Part shown: piece by piece, positions 16,458-17,536 of the stretch
Position numbering within the stretch: position 1 is the first letter of the stretch
Layout: each line of letters opens with the position of its first letter
NCBI GenBank assembly: GCA_008668455.1
Contig: RQCD01000186.1
Span: forward strand, 1-17,536
DNA: 17,536 nt
Direction: 5' to 3'
DNA from: Clostridia bacterium
GTDB taxonomy: Bacteria > Bacillota > Clostridia > UBA1381
The notes under the pieces: model-generated
Told to the model about the DNA's origin: nothing
Database searches by the model: none
What the model saw: the letters and a program-made list of their open reading frames with translations, nothing else
Translations under genes and position numbers: made by a program

Positions 16458-16473
16458 AAAGTCAATAGACTTT
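16458..16473. promoter_or_regulatory. Inverted repeat over the -35 of the SGNH gene, candidate operator
   Basis: AAAGTC (16458-16463) and GACTTT (16468-16473) are perfect inverted arms with an AATA centre, overlapping the -35 at 16466-16471. A further direct GTCAA lies at 16453-16457, 8 nt from the one at 16461-16465. The position suggests repression by occlusion. Confidence 0.4.
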
Positions 16474-16494
16474 CTAACACGACAGCGTTATAAT
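16466..16494 (+). promoter_or_regulatory. Promoter of the SGNH hydrolase gene
   Basis: The -35 is TAGACT (16466-16471, 4 of 6), the spacer is 17 nt and the -10 is a perfect TATAAT (16489-16494). The leader to GTG 16564 is about 63 nt and contains three TAGCTT repeats. Confidence 0.65.
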
Positions 16495-16517
16495 ATCAAA
16501 ATAGGAAGACAGTCACA

Positions 16518-16538
16518 TAGCTTTTAGCTTTGTAGCTT
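16518..16538 (+). repeat. Three TAGCTT direct repeats in the SGNH gene leader
   Basis: TAGCTT occurs at 16518-16523, 16525-16530 and 16533-16538. Parts of the run can fold: ACATAGCT (16515-16522) with AGCTTTGT (16526-16533), one T-T mismatch, 3-nt loop. A T6 tract follows at 16541-16546, so an attenuator-like element is possible but weak. Confidence 0.35.
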
Positions 16539-16563
16539 CGTTTTTTAGAGAGGATGAGAAAAT

Positions 16564-17229
16564 GTGGAACAAATTGAAAAGAACACAGTCCCGGGAGACA
16601 ATCAGTTAAAAGGAAAAAACGGCGTGTTTTTTATCGGAGAGGGAAAGGGCTTGCGGGTGCTTTTTGTCGGCAATTCAATCACCCTGCATCCGAAGGCGCC
16701 GGAAATCGGATGGGATCGTGAATGGGGCATGGCTGCCAGCGCTCCGGAAAAGGATTATGTACATATTCTGATTTCAAAAATCAGAGAAGAAAATCCGGAC
16801 GCAGCATTCTGTGTTGTCCAGGTATCTGAATGGGAAAGGCAGTTTATGCATGGAGAGGATTGCTACCCGAAATATCAAAGGGCGGCTGAATTTGGAGCGG
16901 ATGTCATTATTATGAGATTAATTGAAAACTGTCCGTATCAGGAGTTTGATGATCAGAAATTTATGGAAGAATACCAGAAATTTATTGACTTTCTGAACCG
17001 AAAGCAAAAAGCAAAAATCGTTGTCACAACCGGATTCTGGAGACATAAGGGTGACGATGCAATCCGGCAGATTGCAAAAAAGCAGGGCTACTCATTGGTG
17101 GAGCGTGGCGATTTAGGAGAAATGGATGAAATGAAGGCAATCGGATTGTTTGACCATGAGGGCGTTGCCAATCATCCGGGAGACCTCGGCATGGAAAAGA
17201 TTGCAGAAAGAATATTTGAAAAGCTTTGA
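16564..17229 (+). CDS. SGNH/GDSL-hydrolase-like protein, putative esterase/deacetylase
   Basis: Cytoplasmic protein of 221 residues without a signal peptide. The only sensible in-frame start is GTG 16564, with AGAGAGG (16547-16553) 10 nt upstream. Block I is LFVGNSIT with Ser38 as probable nucleophile, a GNS variant of the usual GDS. Block V is VANHPGDLGM with His204 as the probable base. The usual Asp three residues before that His is replaced by Val201; Asp197 or Glu199 could substitute. A middle Asn (LIENCPY) may serve the oxyanion hole. The family removes acetyl or other acyl groups, often from sugars. The gene has its own promoter and terminator next to the AraC regulator, so a part in the same sugar pathway is plausible. 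The substrate is unknown. Confidence 0.75.
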   Translation: MEQIEKNTVPGDNQLKGKNGVFFIGEGKGLRVLFVGNSITLHPKAPEIGWDREWGMAASAPEKDYVHILISKIREENPDAAFCVVQVSEWERQFMHGEDCYPKYQRAAEFGADVIIMRLIENCPYQEFDDQKFMEEYQKFIDFLNRKQKAKIVVTTGFWRHKGDDAIRQIAKKQGYSLVERGDLGEMDEMKAIGLFDHEGVANHPGDLGMEKIAERIFEKL

Positions 17230-17237
17230 TTAATATA

Positions 17238-17286
17238 AAAGAAACCGGGCATAAATACTGCTTGCAGTGTTTTGGTCGGTTTCTTT
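17238..17286 (+). terminator. Terminator-like nested hairpin after the SGNH gene
   Basis: AAAGAAACCG (17238-17247) and CGGTTTCTTT (17277-17286) are perfect 10-bp inverted arms. A small inner hairpin lies in the loop (ACTG 17257-17260 with CAGT 17265-17268). It starts 8 nt after the stop; only the T-rich end of the stem serves as a U tract. Confidence 0.6.
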
Positions 17287-17354
17287 GTGCTTATTACTAA
17301 AATGATACTTTTTTGTATTTGTTTTGTATCGGACAGCTGAAAAAAGATGGATTT

Positions 17355-17389
17355 TTGACATTGCCGCTCAATTCTTATTATGCTATAAT
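17355..17389 (+). promoter_or_regulatory. Promoter of the last, secreted-protein gene
   Basis: TATAAT at 17384-17389 is preceded by TGC, making an extended -10, with TTGCCG (17361-17366, 4 of 6) 17 nt upstream. A perfect TTGACA at 17355-17360 could instead pair with TATGCT (17379-17384) at 18 nt. Either gives a start point near 17392-17397. Confidence 0.7.
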
Positions 17390-17433
17390 TGAGATAATAG
17401 GATATTTGTATGTGTTTTAAAAGGAGGTAATTT

Positions 17434-17536
17434 ATGAAAAAGAAAGTATCTGTCTTGTTGTCAGCGGCGCTATTAGTTTTGCAGCTGCCGCATGCAGCGG
17501 CAGGAGTTGAGCCGGAGAATCTGACCGATACAGAAA
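17434..17536 (+). CDS. Secreted protein, N-terminal fragment (cut by window end)
   Basis: The start is ATG 17434, preceded by AGGAGGT (17422-17428), a near-perfect ribosome binding site, at 5 nt. The 34 visible residues form a classical signal peptide: MKKK, a hydrophobic core (VSVLLSAALLVLQL), then an Ala-rich cleavage site (PHAAA, just before GVEPENL). There is no lipobox Cys in the visible part, so it is probably released or held by another anchor. Nothing of the mature domain is seen, so no function can be given. It has its own promoter and lies downstream of a terminator, so it is a separate unit from the SGNH gene. Confidence 0.75.
   Translation, partial: MKKKVSVLLSAALLVLQLPHAAAGVEPENLTDTE

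Noticed and set aside
16554..16577. ATG at 16554 as start of the SGNH gene
   Set aside because: It is in another frame and meets TGA after seven codons.
1..17536. CRISPR array, insertion sequence, tRNA or rRNA
   Set aside because: No regularly spaced repeats, transposase-like protein, cloverleaf or rRNA-like stretch was seen on either strand by reading.

Overview
The window looks like a low-to-moderate GC Gram-positive Clostridia chromosome, most likely an Oscillospiraceae/Lachnospiraceae-type gut bacterium. The support is strong AGGAG-type ribosome binding sites, TTG and GTG starts, YesM/YesN-type two-component genes, a DUF4825-like lipoprotein, and an ABC-2 permease with a large outer domain. 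The family-level assignment is inference from gene content. No rRNA, tRNA, insertion sequence, integrase or CRISPR array was seen.

Layout. (1) 1-3277, plus strand: the 3' part of an ABC-transporter operon. It holds an ATPase whose 5' end has a degenerate Walker A and an in-frame stop, a polytopic permease and a small lipoprotein, closed by a good terminator. (2) 3362-6979: a promoter drives a two-gene unit, a DUF5107-like protein with a TPR-like tail followed after 4 nt by a DUF4091/GH123-like protein. Neither has a signal peptide. (3) 7013-11181: a promoter drives a tight three-gene sensory operon. It encodes a kinase-less membrane sensor, a YesN-type AraC response regulator and a YesM-type histidine kinase, followed by a hairpin terminator. 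(4) 11200-11751, minus strand: the C-terminal remnant of an Fn3-containing surface or secreted protein, with no usable in-frame start. (5) 11826-15495, minus strand: a two-gene operon of an AraA/FucI-type sugar isomerase, overlapping by 8 nt an uncharacterised 738-residue putative glycoside-hydrolase-like protein. (6) Divergent from it, 15594-16442: an AraC/cupin regulator, with the two promoters interleaved. (7) 16564-17229: a small SGNH-hydrolase-like protein with its own promoter and an inverted repeat over the -35. (8) 17434 to the window end: the start of a secreted protein.

How the parts may work together (inference). Regions 2-7 read as a carbohydrate-responsive locus in which the enzymes are predicted cytoplasmic: two glycan-active candidates, an isomerase with an unknown partner, and a possible deacetylase/esterase. 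They are controlled by a membrane sensor system and an AraC regulator. No sugar transporter is in the window, so import would have to be encoded elsewhere. The most promising uncharacterised parts are the isomerase/738-residue pair, the DUF5107-DUF4091 pair, and the kinase-less sensor placed in front of a YesN/YesM pair.
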